Shown piece after piece: positions 55,673 through 64,000 of a DNA stretch of 64,000 nt (position 1 is the stretch's first letter; each line of letters begins with the position of its first letter). The notes beneath the pieces were generated by a model. The model was not told the DNA's origin, ran no database searches, and was given only the letters and a program-made list of their open reading frames with translations. Origin of the DNA: Streptomyces sp. BK340. GTDB lineage: Bacteria; Actinomycetota; Actinomycetes; Streptomycetales; Streptomycetaceae. Both the position numbers and the translations under genes were made by a program. Where the stretch lies: positions 1 to 64,000 of the forward strand of contig NZ_VISR01000009.1 of NCBI RefSeq assembly GCF_007827595.1. The letters run 5' to 3'.

Positions 55673-56770
55673 TCAGGGTGCGACCGAGCCGAAGCCCGTG
55701 AAGCCGCTCGGGTCGTGCCGGCCGAACGAACCGTGCTCGAAGATGCCGTAGCCCGTCTGTCCGTCCATCCGGAAGCGGGCGGAGTGGTCGGTGACGCCGT
55801 AGGCGGCGAGGGGGTGCGGCGACGCCATGTCGTAGGTGCGCCGGTCGGTCCATCCCCGGCCCTGCCAGGTTCCGTGCTGCCAGTCGTCCGCCGGCGGATA
55901 GCCCGCGCCGACCGCGAGCGGCGACGAGGCCAGGATCTCCGCCTCCAGCTCCAGCGGTTTGCGCGGGTCGCCGAGGTGGACGACCGCGCGCTCGGGGTGA
56001 CGGGTGCCGGAGCGGTAGGTGATCTCGGCCTGGGGCCAGCCCAGCTGGCGGTCGCGGTGGCCGGGGCGGAGCAGGGTGGCATCGTTCAGGGAGCGGTGGC
56101 CGTCGGCGTCCTCCTGGGTGATGACCATCAGGAAGCGGTCCTCGAAGCGGACCGGGCACCAGATCCAGTGGAAGCCCTCGGTCGGGTGGTCCTCGGCGAG
56201 CCTGCCGCTCTCCTCCCCCGGCACCGGCCGTACGCCCCAGCTGCGGTCCCGAGTGCCGGTCCAGCCCTCCGAGGAGACCTCGAACTCCGTGCCGCCCGCC
56301 CGGATCACACCCGTCACCGTGCCCGCCTGGACGAATCTGCGCCCCTCCAGGGTGAGCCGGTCGCCCCGGCGCTGGAGGTGGTGGGGTTCCCACAGGGCCG
56401 GGAAGGCCGCGGTCCAGGTGAGGTCGTACGACAGGTCGTCCTCGCAGACCAGACGCAGCCGCCTCAGCGGCTCCTGGACCTCGATGCGCAGCGGGCCGAC
56501 GGCGAGCCGCATCCGGTCCTCGCCGAGCGCGTCCGAGGCGCGGACGGCGTGCAGGATGTCCCCGGTGCGGAGGGTCGCGTAGGCGTCGATCACGCCCAGG
56601 TTGGGGTAGACACCGAGGCCGAGGATGAGCAGGGCACGGCCGGTGTGGTCGAAGACGTGGAAGATGCAGCGGTCGTAGGCGTTCCGGTCCCCGGTCGCCA
56701 TGTGCTTCATGGACAGCGGCACCTGGTGGACGGGGTACTCGTCGAGCGGTACGGGACGGTCGTCGGCCAC
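55673..56770 (-). CDS. hypothetical beta-barrel (CrtC/AttH-like) protein
   Basis: This 365-residue protein is rich in Trp/Tyr and beta-sheet stretches, such as GTRDRSWGVRPVPGEE and FHWIWCPVRFEDRFLMVI. The pattern, with an early short beta domain then a two-domain lipocalin-like region, resembles hydroxyneurosporene-synthase (CrtC)/AttH-like folds. Relatives often lie beside APH-type kinases and acyl-CoA dehydrogenases, as here. The GTG start (VADDRPV) follows AGGGGGTGTCC; another GTG two codons upstream is possible. Function is unknown. Confidence 0.7.
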   Translation of the reverse strand: MADDRPVPLDEYPVHQVPLSMKHMATGDRNAYDRCIFHVFDHTGRALLILGLGVYPNLGVIDAYATLRTGDILHAVRASDALGEDRMRLAVGPLRIEVQEPLRRLRLVCEDDLSYDLTWTAAFPALWEPHHLQRRGDRLTLEGRRFVQAGTVTGVIRAGGTEFEVSSEGWTGTRDRSWGVRPVPGEESGRLAEDHPTEGFHWIWCPVRFEDRFLMVITQEDADGHRSLNDATLLRPGHRDRQLGWPQAEITYRSGTRHPERAVVHLGDPRKPLELEAEILASSPLAVGAGYPPADDWQHGTWQGRGWTDRRTYDMASPHPLAAYGVTDHSARFRMDGQTGYGIFEHGSFGRHDPSGFTGFGSVAP

Positions 56771-56907
56771 GGACACCCCCTGGAGGACAGTCCGCTGACG
56801 GTACGTCAGATGTCCGGAGGAGGCCAGAGCCGGAACCGGACGTCCGTGAACTCGCGCTCGATTCCGTCGGACCGTGACCTGCCCGGTGTCCGCCGCGTTC
56901 CCCAGGC

Positions 56908-57153
56908 ATGACCGCCACGTACTGGGCGACCGGGCGTCAGCGCCGCATCTTCGTGCCCCGCCCCGCAAAATCGGTGCCGCCGCCGCCCGCGCCGCAGGAC
57001 CCGCCCATCTACCGCGACCTGATGCGCACCTGGGAGGACCGGGGCCGCACCCTGCCGGGCCGCCACGACCCGGAGTGGGTCAGGCTGGCGGCACCGACGG
57101 TCCGCAGGGGGCAGTTCAGCGACCCTCAGGCCCTGCCACGTGACGGGCGATGA
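56908..57153 (+). CDS. small hypothetical protein
   Basis: This 81-residue protein is Arg/Pro rich with the tract PPPPAPQDPPIYRDLM. The ribosome site is weak (CCAGGC). Its last 38 bases overlap the 3' end of the convergent acyl-CoA dehydrogenase gene. Codon positions look coding but could be chance; I keep it at low confidence. No function is suggested. Confidence 0.45.
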   Translation: MTATYWATGRQRRIFVPRPAKSVPPPPAPQDPPIYRDLMRTWEDRGRTLPGRHDPEWVRLAAPTVRRGQFSDPQALPRDGR

Positions 57154-58288
57154 CCATCCGCTGGATCTGGTTGGTGCCCTCGACGATCTGCAGGACCTTG
57201 GCCTCGCGCATGTAGCGCTCGGCCGGGAAGTCGGCGGTGTAGCCGTAGCCGCCGAGTATCTGCACGGCGTCCGTGGCGACCTTCATCGCCGTGTCGGTGC
57301 AGTGCAGCTTGGCCATGGCCGCCTGCTTGGCGAACGGCCTGCCCGCGTCGCGCAGCCGGGCGGCCGCGAGGTACAGCGCGCGGCCGGCCTCGATCTGGGT
57401 GGCCATGTCGGCGATCATGAAGCGCAGCCCCTGGAAGTCGGCGATGGGGCGGCCGAACTGCCGGCGCTCGGTGGCGTAGCCGACCGCCTCGTCGAGCGCG
57501 GCCTGGGCCACGCCTATGGCGCAGGCCGCGATGCCGAGCCGGCCCGAGTCGAGCGCGGACAGCGCGATCGAGAAGCCCTGGCCCTCCTCCCCGATGCGCC
57601 GGTCGTCACCGACCCGGACGCCGTCGAAGTGGACCTGGGCGGTGGGGCTGCCCTTCATGCCCATCTTCTTCTCGGGCGCCGCGCCGCTCAGACCCTCGGC
57701 GTCGCCCGGCACCAGGAAGGCCGTGATCCCGCGCGAGCCGTCCTCGCCGGTGCGGGCCATCACGGTGTAGAAGTCGGCGATCCCACCGTGCGTGATCCAG
57801 GCCTTGGTGCCGGTGATCACCCAGCCGTCGCCGTCCCGGACGGCCTTGGTGCGCAGTGAGGCCGCGTCCGAACCGGAGGACGGCTCGGAGAGGCAGTAGG
57901 CGCCGAGCAGGCCGCCGCCGAGCATCGCGGGCAGGTGCTCGACCTGCTGCTGCTTGGTGCCGTAGGCGGCGAGGGCGTAGGAGGCGAGCGTGTGCACGCT
58001 GACGCCGAGGCCGACGGTGAGGCGGGCCGCGGCCAGCTCCTCCAGGACCTGGAGGTAGACCTCGTAGGGCTGCTCGCCCCCGCCGTACTCGGAGTCGTAC
58101 GGCAGGCCCAGCAGGCCCGAGTCCGAGAGCAGGGTGAAGACCTCGCGCGGGAAGCGTCCGGCGTCCTCCTCCTCGGCCGCCTTCGGCGCGATCTCGCGCT
58201 GCGCGATCTCACGGACGAGCGCGAGCAGATCTCTCGCCTCTTCCGTGGGCAGTTGACGCTCCACCGGCTGCGGGTCGCGGTCGGACAT
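57116..58288 (-). CDS. acyl-CoA dehydrogenase
   Basis: This 390-residue flavoenzyme performs alpha,beta-dehydrogenation of acyl-CoAs. The FAD/substrate motif CLSEPSSGSDAASLRTKA, the signature DFQGLRFMIADMATQIEA and the catalytic Glu segment QIVEGTNQIQRMVIAR are intact, with QILGGYGY before it. The ATG (MSDRDPQP) has GGGAGG 10 bases upstream. The chain-length specificity cannot be told. It is divergent from the chitinase gene and sits near the APH/CrtC-like pair, which together might act in one catabolic route. Confidence 0.94.
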   Translation of the reverse strand: MSDRDPQPVERQLPTEEARDLLALVREIAQREIAPKAAEEEDAGRFPREVFTLLSDSGLLGLPYDSEYGGGEQPYEVYLQVLEELAAARLTVGLGVSVHTLASYALAAYGTKQQQVEHLPAMLGGGLLGAYCLSEPSSGSDAASLRTKAVRDGDGWVITGTKAWITHGGIADFYTVMARTGEDGSRGITAFLVPGDAEGLSGAAPEKKMGMKGSPTAQVHFDGVRVGDDRRIGEEGQGFSIALSALDSGRLGIAACAIGVAQAALDEAVGYATERRQFGRPIADFQGLRFMIADMATQIEAGRALYLAAARLRDAGRPFAKQAAMAKLHCTDTAMKVATDAVQILGGYGYTADFPAERYMREAKVLQIVEGTNQIQRMVIARHVAGPEGR

Positions 58289-58508
58289 GGCGTCGGTCTC
58301 CTCCCTGTTCGGGCACATCGGCGGATGCGCCGTGGGTGGGGCGGCTCCGCCTGGTCGTTCCAGTTCGCCGAAGGCGCCCGCTCCCGGGTCTCGGAAGCGG
58401 CTGACCAGCGGCTCTGTGCCGTGAGTATGCCCGATCAGCGGCCTCCCGTCACCAGTTAACGACCGCTTACTTCAAGAATCCAGCCGGAACTCCCCCCACC
58501 CCTGAAAT

Positions 58509-58549
58509 TGGTCCGAACCATTGACGCAGTGGTCTAGTCCTCCTACTGT
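58509..58549 (+). promoter_or_regulatory. chitinase promoter with direct repeats (DasR sites)
   Basis: The repeats TGGTCCGAACCA (58509-58520) and TGGTCTAGTCCT (58530-58541) flank the -35 hexamer TTGACG (58521-58526). A -10 TACTGT (58544-58549) lies 17 bases further. This is the paired-repeat layout known from Streptomyces chitinase promoters, which DasR binds. The second repeat overlaps the spacer, so binding would repress. Confidence 0.9.
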
Positions 58550-58620
58550 GCATGACCAACGCTTTACCGCGTTCATGCCAATCGGCGCGCGTTCCCCTCT
58601 CCCCCACGAGGAGCCACCCG

Positions 58621-59859
<1,239 letters not shown>

Positions 59860-59877
59860 CCCCGGAGCCGGGGGGCT

Positions 59878-59905
59878 GGAGCGGAGGACCACGAGCCTCC
59901 GCTCC
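59878..59905. terminator. terminator between chitinase and TetR genes
   Basis: A 10-base perfect inverted repeat, GGAGCGGAGG / CCTCCGCTCC, with an 8-base loop lies 18 bases after the chitinase stop and 6 bases before the stop of the convergent TetR gene. Confidence 0.8.
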
Positions 59906-59911
59906 TCGCCG

Positions 59912-60565
59912 TCAGGCGTTGCGGCAGGCCGGGAGCGGGGCCGGGTAGGACGGATCCAGTTCCGCCACGGCGCGCAGGGATCCGCCGAGCATCTTCACCA
60001 GCAGATCGCGCATGGTGTCGCGGGAGAGTTCGGGGCGGTCGATCCAGTCGAGGGTGGCCCCCTCGACGCTGCACACCCAGGAGAGCAGGCCCATGCGGGC
60101 GAGCGGGGCGATGTCACTGCGCCCGTAGGCGCCCTCGGCGATGGTGTCGATGATCGCCTCGCGCACCCCGTCCCGGATGGCGTGCACCTCGGTGTCGAAG
60201 CCGACCCCGCCGCTGACGATGGTGCGGTAGGCGGCCTGGTGGTGCTCGGCGAAGCGCAGGTAGCTGTCGACGGTGCGCTGGACGCGGTCCACGGCGGGCA
60301 GTTCCAGGCCGCTCGCGGCGAAGGTGACCAGGTCGGCGACGGAGTCCTGGATGATCGCCAGGTAGTAGCCGCGCTTGGACTGGAAGTAGTAGTAGATCAG
60401 CCCCTTGGCGACATGTGCCTGCCGGGCGATGTCGTCCATGGACAGCGCGTCGTACGACGTGTCGGCGAACAGCTTCCGCCCGATGGCGAGGAGTTCGGCG
60501 CGACGCGCCACGGAACGCTCGGTGCCGCGCGCCCGGGGACGGACGGCGGCACGCTGTTGACTCAT
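59912..60565 (-). CDS. TetR-family transcriptional regulator
   Basis: This 217-residue regulator has the TetR HTH (LFADTSYDALSMDDIARQAHVAKGLIYYYFQSK) and a helical ligand domain. The start is the ATG of MSQQRAAV, preceded by AGGGTCG. The neighbours are the chitinase gene (convergent) and a small membrane protein gene upstream, so the regulated target is not clear. A half DasR-like TGGTCTAG occurs just upstream but is not a full site. The ligand is unknown. Confidence 0.9.
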   Translation of the reverse strand: MSQQRAAVRPRARGTERSVARRAELLAIGRKLFADTSYDALSMDDIARQAHVAKGLIYYYFQSKRGYYLAIIQDSVADLVTFAASGLELPAVDRVQRTVDSYLRFAEHHQAAYRTIVSGGVGFDTEVHAIRDGVREAIIDTIAEGAYGRSDIAPLARMGLLSWVCSVEGATLDWIDRPELSRDTMRDLLVKMLGGSLRAVAELDPSYPAPLPACRNA

Positions 60566-60645
60566 ATTCAATTTCGACCCTGGTCTAGGAGGTCGGCGGG
60601 ACCTCCGCAGTATGTCAGAACATGCCGACCGGGTAAGGAGTCGGG

Positions 60646-60786
60646 TCAGAGCAGTCCGAGCCGGGTCACCAGCATCGCGATCACCGCGACAAGCACCCAG
60701 CCCATGACGTGCTCGAGGATCGTCGGGCCGTCTTCCCGGGGGCCGCCGGTGCGGACGCGGGTGGCGGTGGCCTGCTGTGCGGTCAT
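60646..60786 (-). CDS. small membrane protein (SCO1431 family)
   Basis: This 46-residue protein has a charged N-terminal half (MTAQQATATRVRTGGPRED) and one membrane helix (VMGWVLVAVIAMLVTRLGLL) at its C terminus. It resembles the SCO1431-family streptomycete membrane proteins. The ATG has GCGAGAAACC upstream. An earlier in-frame GTG-type extension is less likely. It lies between the TetR and C39-like peptidase genes, all on the minus strand. Function is unknown. Confidence 0.7.
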   Translation of the reverse strand: MTAQQATATRVRTGGPREDGPTILEHVMGWVLVAVIAMLVTRLGLL

Positions 60787-60892
60787 GGTTTCTCGCAGAG
60801 GTCGGACGAACGGAGTGGAACCCCCCACCTATTTGTCCACCTTGCCACCCGCGACGGCGTTTGCGGCGGAGACGTTGCTCACACGGTCCGGG

Positions 60893-62266
60893 TCAGCACA
60901 CCCCCACCGCCTGGAGCGCCTTGCGCTGGCGCGGGTTCGGCTGGGCCGGGAAGTAGAGGTAGCAGACCCCGCCGGTGCCGGAGACGACCTTGCCGGAGGC
61001 GTTGTACCGCTTGGTCCTCAGCCAGATGTTCTCGAACTCGCGCCGCAGGTAGACCCGCCGCACGGCCGCGTCGTCGGCCGAGGCCGGGTCGCCCGCGATC
61101 ACGTCGCCGTCCGCGGTGAAGCCGATCACGGTCATCAGGTGACCCGAGGTGCCGTACCCGGCGCCGGTCAGCTCGGTCTTCAGGAAGGACTGTGACGTTA
61201 TGGCCGGGATGCCGGCCGCGATCAGCGTCTCCAGTTCGGTCAGCGAGGCGAGCCGGGTGACCACGCCCTGGAGGCCCTTGAACGTGGCCGCGTAGGCGGC
61301 GTTGAAGGGCCAGTTGCCGCAGCCCTGGTACTGGTAGTCGTAGGTGGAGCGGGCCGCGTGGTCCACCTGCGGGTCGGCGTAGGACGGGTCGACCCAGGAC
61401 AGCTGCTCGGCGGTGAGCCGGCCGCCCCAGTACTCGACGATCATCTGCGAGGAGGTGGGGCTGCACCAGGCCTCGCCCCCGTTGTCGTACTCCGGGTACT
61501 GGCCCTTGTGGATCTCCTGCGAGTAGCGCGGGACGCCCAGTTCCCCGGCGAACCCGGCGGTGGAGGCCGGCACGGTGAAGCGGTCGGGGATGTCGGAGCC
61601 CATGGCGCCGAGCCGCCAGACGGTCGGCGTGAGCCGGGTGTCCGGCCTGCGGTAGAGGGTCAGGCGCAGCCGGTACGAGGCCAGCCGCAGGCCGGTGCTC
61701 GCGTCGTCGACGGCGAAGGTGTCGGTCCAGATCGTGCTCCTGCCGTCCTTCTGGCCGTCCACCGAGGTCCGCTTGATGTCCTGGTCCCCGGACGCCCAGC
61801 GGCCCATCACGTACCAGGGCGTGTCGGTGCCGTCCGAGTACGTGCCCCGCAGCTCGACCTGGAGCCAGGTGCCGTCGGGGGTGTGCGCGTTCCAGGAGGC
61901 GACGACCTCCGTCGCGGGCACGGCGAGCCGGTGCACCGGGGAGGTCCAGGTCGCGTACTCCCAGCCGGCGGTGGTGCCCGTGTGCGGGTCGGTGTAGTCG
62001 GTGCGGCCGGCGGCGGTGCCGATCTCGACACCGGGGCGCAGGCCGGAGACGGCCCGGACACCCTCGGCGGCGCCCAGGCGCCAGTCGCGGTACGTCGTCC
62101 AGGCGTGGTAGTCGATGGGACGGGCCGGCACCTGGGCGGGGTCGTCCGCGTCGGCGCCGGACGCCTTCGCGGTGGCGGCGGCCGCGGGCACGGCCCCGGA
62201 GGCGACCGCGGCGACCACTGCGGCGGTGAGGACGGTGCGGCGGGACGGTTCCTGGGCTCTGCTCAT
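60893..62266 (-). CDS. secreted C39-like cysteine peptidase (Tat substrate)
   Basis: This 457-residue exported protein has a twin-arginine signal (SRRTVLTAAVVAAVASGAVP) followed by a beta-rich N-terminal region. A C-terminal peptidase C39-like fold has the catalytic Cys in EAWCSPTSSQM, the His in SGHLMTVIGF and the Asp in IAGDPASADD. The family is often used in secretion or cell-wall remodelling, but the substrate is not known. The ATG (MSRAQEP) is chosen over longer readings. A DasR-like box lies 118 bases upstream, suggesting induction with amino-sugar metabolism. Confidence 0.87.
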   Translation of the reverse strand: MSRAQEPSRRTVLTAAVVAAVASGAVPAAAATAKASGADADDPAQVPARPIDYHAWTTYRDWRLGAAEGVRAVSGLRPGVEIGTAAGRTDYTDPHTGTTAGWEYATWTSPVHRLAVPATEVVASWNAHTPDGTWLQVELRGTYSDGTDTPWYVMGRWASGDQDIKRTSVDGQKDGRSTIWTDTFAVDDASTGLRLASYRLRLTLYRRPDTRLTPTVWRLGAMGSDIPDRFTVPASTAGFAGELGVPRYSQEIHKGQYPEYDNGGEAWCSPTSSQMIVEYWGGRLTAEQLSWVDPSYADPQVDHAARSTYDYQYQGCGNWPFNAAYAATFKGLQGVVTRLASLTELETLIAAGIPAITSQSFLKTELTGAGYGTSGHLMTVIGFTADGDVIAGDPASADDAAVRRVYLRREFENIWLRTKRYNASGKVVSGTGGVCYLYFPAQPNPRQRKALQAVGVC

Positions 62267-62381
62267 GGGCTCGGTCAACCCCCAAGTATCCGAGTCGTTG
62301 CTGGTCCGGTGTGGTTGTGCGCCAACTATGGAGGAGACGGCATGCCCCTGCCAGCACTTCCGCGCATGGCGCGCCACCAAT

Positions 62382-62397
62382 ATTGGTCTGGGCCACT
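62382..62397 (-). promoter_or_regulatory. candidate DasR site upstream of the C39-like peptidase gene
   Basis: ATTGGTCTGGGCCACT matches the DasR consensus ACTGGTCTAGACCACT at 13 of 16 positions; the core TGGTCTGGGCCA (62384-62395) matches at 10 of 12. It lies 116 bases upstream of the secreted peptidase start and beyond the terminator of the permease gene. Confidence 0.55.
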
Positions 62398-62426
62398 GGA
62401 GTGGGTCGAAGGGGGGTGCACGACGA

Positions 62427-62458
62427 CCCCGGCGCGGACGGAATGCCGTGCGCCGGGG
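62427..62458 (-). terminator. terminator of the APC permease gene
   Basis: CCCCGGCGC / GCGCCGGGG form a perfect 9-base stem, extended by an inner ACGG/CCGT stem with an AATG loop. It follows the minus-strand permease stop by 16 bases. Confidence 0.85.
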
Positions 62459-62474
62459 CCGTGGCCGGTGCGGG

Positions 62475-63959
62475 TCAGACGAGGTCCATCGCGGCGACCT
62501 CGTCGGGGCCGCCGTAGCTGACCGGACCCTGGAAGCGGCGGCGGGCGGTGGCGAACCACCACACCGTGGCCACGACCAGGACGGCGGCCAGCGCGATCGG
62601 CGCGTAGTTGAAGGAGTCGACGGTGATCGGTGAGGCCTGCGGCAGCATGAACAGGACGCTGCTGAGCCCGATCCAGATCACCGCGAGCCAGCCGATCGGC
62701 CTGCCCCAGCGGCCCAGGTGCCAGGGGCCGGGCTGGAACTCGTCGCCGAGCCGCAGCCGCAGGAAGATCGGCACGGCGTAGGCGAGGAAGAGTCCGACCA
62801 CGTTGACGCTGACGATCGCGGTGAACGCCGTGTGCGACCACCAGCCCGGGACCACCAGGGCGAGCGAGCAGGCCACCGCGAGCCACACGGCCTTCACGGG
62901 CGTACGGGTGCGCGGAGAGACCGAGTGCCACAGGCCCGAGCCGGGCATGGCGCCGTCCCGGGAGAAGGCGAAGATCTGCCGGGTGTTGCTGGTGAGGTTG
63001 GCGAGGCCGCAGAAGAGCATCGCGCCGATGACGATGAGGAGCATCAGCTTGGCGGTGCCCAGGCCGAGGCCGTCGATGAGAATCTGGACGGGCGGCGCCG
63101 AGGAGCCCGCCACCCTGCCGTAGTCGCTAATGCTGTAGACCAGTGCAAGCATCAGGATCAGCCCGGTGATCGCCGAATAGCCGATGGAGCGGGTGATCCC
63201 CCGCGGTGCGTTCACCGTCGCGCGGACCGTTTCCTCGGACATGTGGAAGCTGCCGTCGAACCCGGTGAAGGTCCAGCTGGTGACCAGCAGCCCGAGCATC
63301 CCGCCGTAAAGCCCGCTCGTGAAGCCGGTGTTGTTCTCGAAATGCGTCACGAAGGACGCCGGCTGATGGTGGTCGGGCATCACTATGAGTGCACTGACGA
63401 TCACCACGAGTCCGATCAGCAGCCACCATACGGAAATCCGGTTCAGCACGGCGACGAGCTGGACGGTGTAGGTGTTGGCGAGGCCCTGCAGCACGATGAT
63501 CACGGCCGTGATCAGGACCGTCTGGTGCGCGGTAGGCCGGTACGAGGTCCACTGCAGGGCGATGAAGGCCTGGACGAAGGTGGCCGCCGCATAGCCGGTG
63601 GCGGCGGTGCCGCCGATCTGGCCCACGAAGTTCAGCCAGCCGGTGAACCAGGACCAGGCGCCCTTGTGCCGCTTGGCGAGCTTGCCCGCCGAGAAATACA
63701 GCGCACCGCTCGTCGGATAGGCGGAGGCGACCTCCGCCATCGCGGCGCCGATGAACAGCACCATGACGGACACGCCGATCCAGCCGAACACGAGAATGCG
63801 GGGTCCGCCCGCGTTCATCCCGTATCCGAAGGACGAGAAAATACCCGAGAGGATATTGATGATGGTGAAGGAGATCGCGAAATTGTCGAACGCCTGGAAA
63901 CGCCGGGTGAGTTTCCGGGGATATCCCATCGCATGCAGGGTGGCGTCGTCGTCGATCAC
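62475..63959 (-). CDS. APC-superfamily amino acid permease
   Basis: This 494-residue permease has about 12 membrane segments. The family pattern NFAISFTIINILSGIFSSFGYGM in segment 1 and AMAEVASAYPTSGALYF in segments 2-3 matches GABA/amino acid permeases of the APC superfamily. The ISVWWLLIGLVVI and GFDGSFHMSEET segments also fit. Substrates could be GABA, polyamines or other amino acids. The GTG (VIDDDATLHAMGYPRKL) has GGGGGAGAGGACC upstream. The reading frame begins 41 bases from the right window edge, so the promoter is outside. Confidence 0.92.
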   Translation of the reverse strand: MIDDDATLHAMGYPRKLTRRFQAFDNFAISFTIINILSGIFSSFGYGMNAGGPRILVFGWIGVSVMVLFIGAAMAEVASAYPTSGALYFSAGKLAKRHKGAWSWFTGWLNFVGQIGGTAATGYAAATFVQAFIALQWTSYRPTAHQTVLITAVIIVLQGLANTYTVQLVAVLNRISVWWLLIGLVVIVSALIVMPDHHQPASFVTHFENNTGFTSGLYGGMLGLLVTSWTFTGFDGSFHMSEETVRATVNAPRGITRSIGYSAITGLILMLALVYSISDYGRVAGSSAPPVQILIDGLGLGTAKLMLLIVIGAMLFCGLANLTSNTRQIFAFSRDGAMPGSGLWHSVSPRTRTPVKAVWLAVACSLALVVPGWWSHTAFTAIVSVNVVGLFLAYAVPIFLRLRLGDEFQPGPWHLGRWGRPIGWLAVIWIGLSSVLFMLPQASPITVDSFNYAPIALAAVLVVATVWWFATARRRFQGPVSYGGPDEVAAMDLV

Positions 63960-64000
63960 GACCGGGTCCTCTCCCCCGCGAGCCTTCGCCCGTGGAGTCG

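Noticed and set aside
60581-60592. DasR-like TGGTCTAG before the TetR gene
   Set aside because: Only the left half of the palindrome is present (8 of 12 positions), so it may be chance; a full site is needed for a call.

Overview
The window is high-GC actinobacterial DNA and reads as a Streptomyces chromosome core. Strong codon bias toward G/C at third positions, many GTG starts and 4-base stop/start overlaps are seen throughout. Several genes are recognisable as streptomycete markers: crr-ptsI with a DasR site, the sporulation pair smeA-sffA, rbpA with a sigma-R promoter, ppm1, a conservon (cvnABCD) and a chiD-type chitinase. Their order matches what I remember of the SCO1390-SCO1432 region of S. 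coelicolor; this is recall and was not searched. I see no prophage, plasmid, insertion sequence, CRISPR array or tRNA gene.

Layout. 1-410: the 5' leader of an rRNA operon that lies off the left edge on the minus strand, back to back with the DasR-site promoter region of crr. 0.4-2.6 kb: general PTS proteins EIIA and EI. 2.7-10.7 kb: a hypothetical protein, acetoacetyl-CoA synthetase, a GH31 glucosidase, a Nudix hydrolase and a zinc-ribbon/OB protein paired with a thiolase-like lipid-transfer protein. 10.9-15.2 kb: an EAL-GGDEF protein and glpF-glpK. 15.3-23.1 kb: a conservon with a 3.6 kb 5-oxoprolinase gene between cvnC and cvnD. 23.6-31.4 kb: a small membrane protein, then a three-gene operon for an SMC/MukBEF-like or Wadjet-like ATPase complex without a recognisable nuclease subunit. 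31.5-36.9 kb: a GntR regulator divergent from an MFS transporter, a DUF1445 protein and pxpABC, a second, unrelated 5-oxoprolinase. 36.8-40.1 kb: two GT4 glycosyltransferases and an SGNH hydrolase in one operon. 40.3-42.4 kb: HEAT-repeat and ankyrin-repeat proteins. 42.6-44.5 kb: smeA-sffA. 44.6-49.0 kb: a MocR regulator divergent from a YczE-type membrane protein, a GDPD phosphodiesterase and a UMF1-type MFS protein. 49.1-53.9 kb: rbpA, fxsA, ppm1, an amidohydrolase and an Lrp regulator. 54.1-64.0 kb: a small zinc-ribbon-like protein, a phosphotransferase/lipocalin-like pair, acyl-CoA dehydrogenase, chitinase, TetR, a tiny membrane protein, a secreted C39-like peptidase and an APC permease.

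How the parts connect. DasR (N-acetylglucosamine-responsive) boxes lie before crr and the chitinase gene, linking chitin breakdown to sugar uptake; a previously unexpected DasR-like box precedes the secreted C39-like peptidase. Two chemically equivalent 5-oxoproline-cleaving systems occur 15 kb apart, one under a classic FCD/GntR operator and one embedded in a G-protein-like signalling operon. The strongest candidates for new biology are the SMC/MukBEF-like operon without a nuclease and the conservon interrupted by 5-oxoprolinase.
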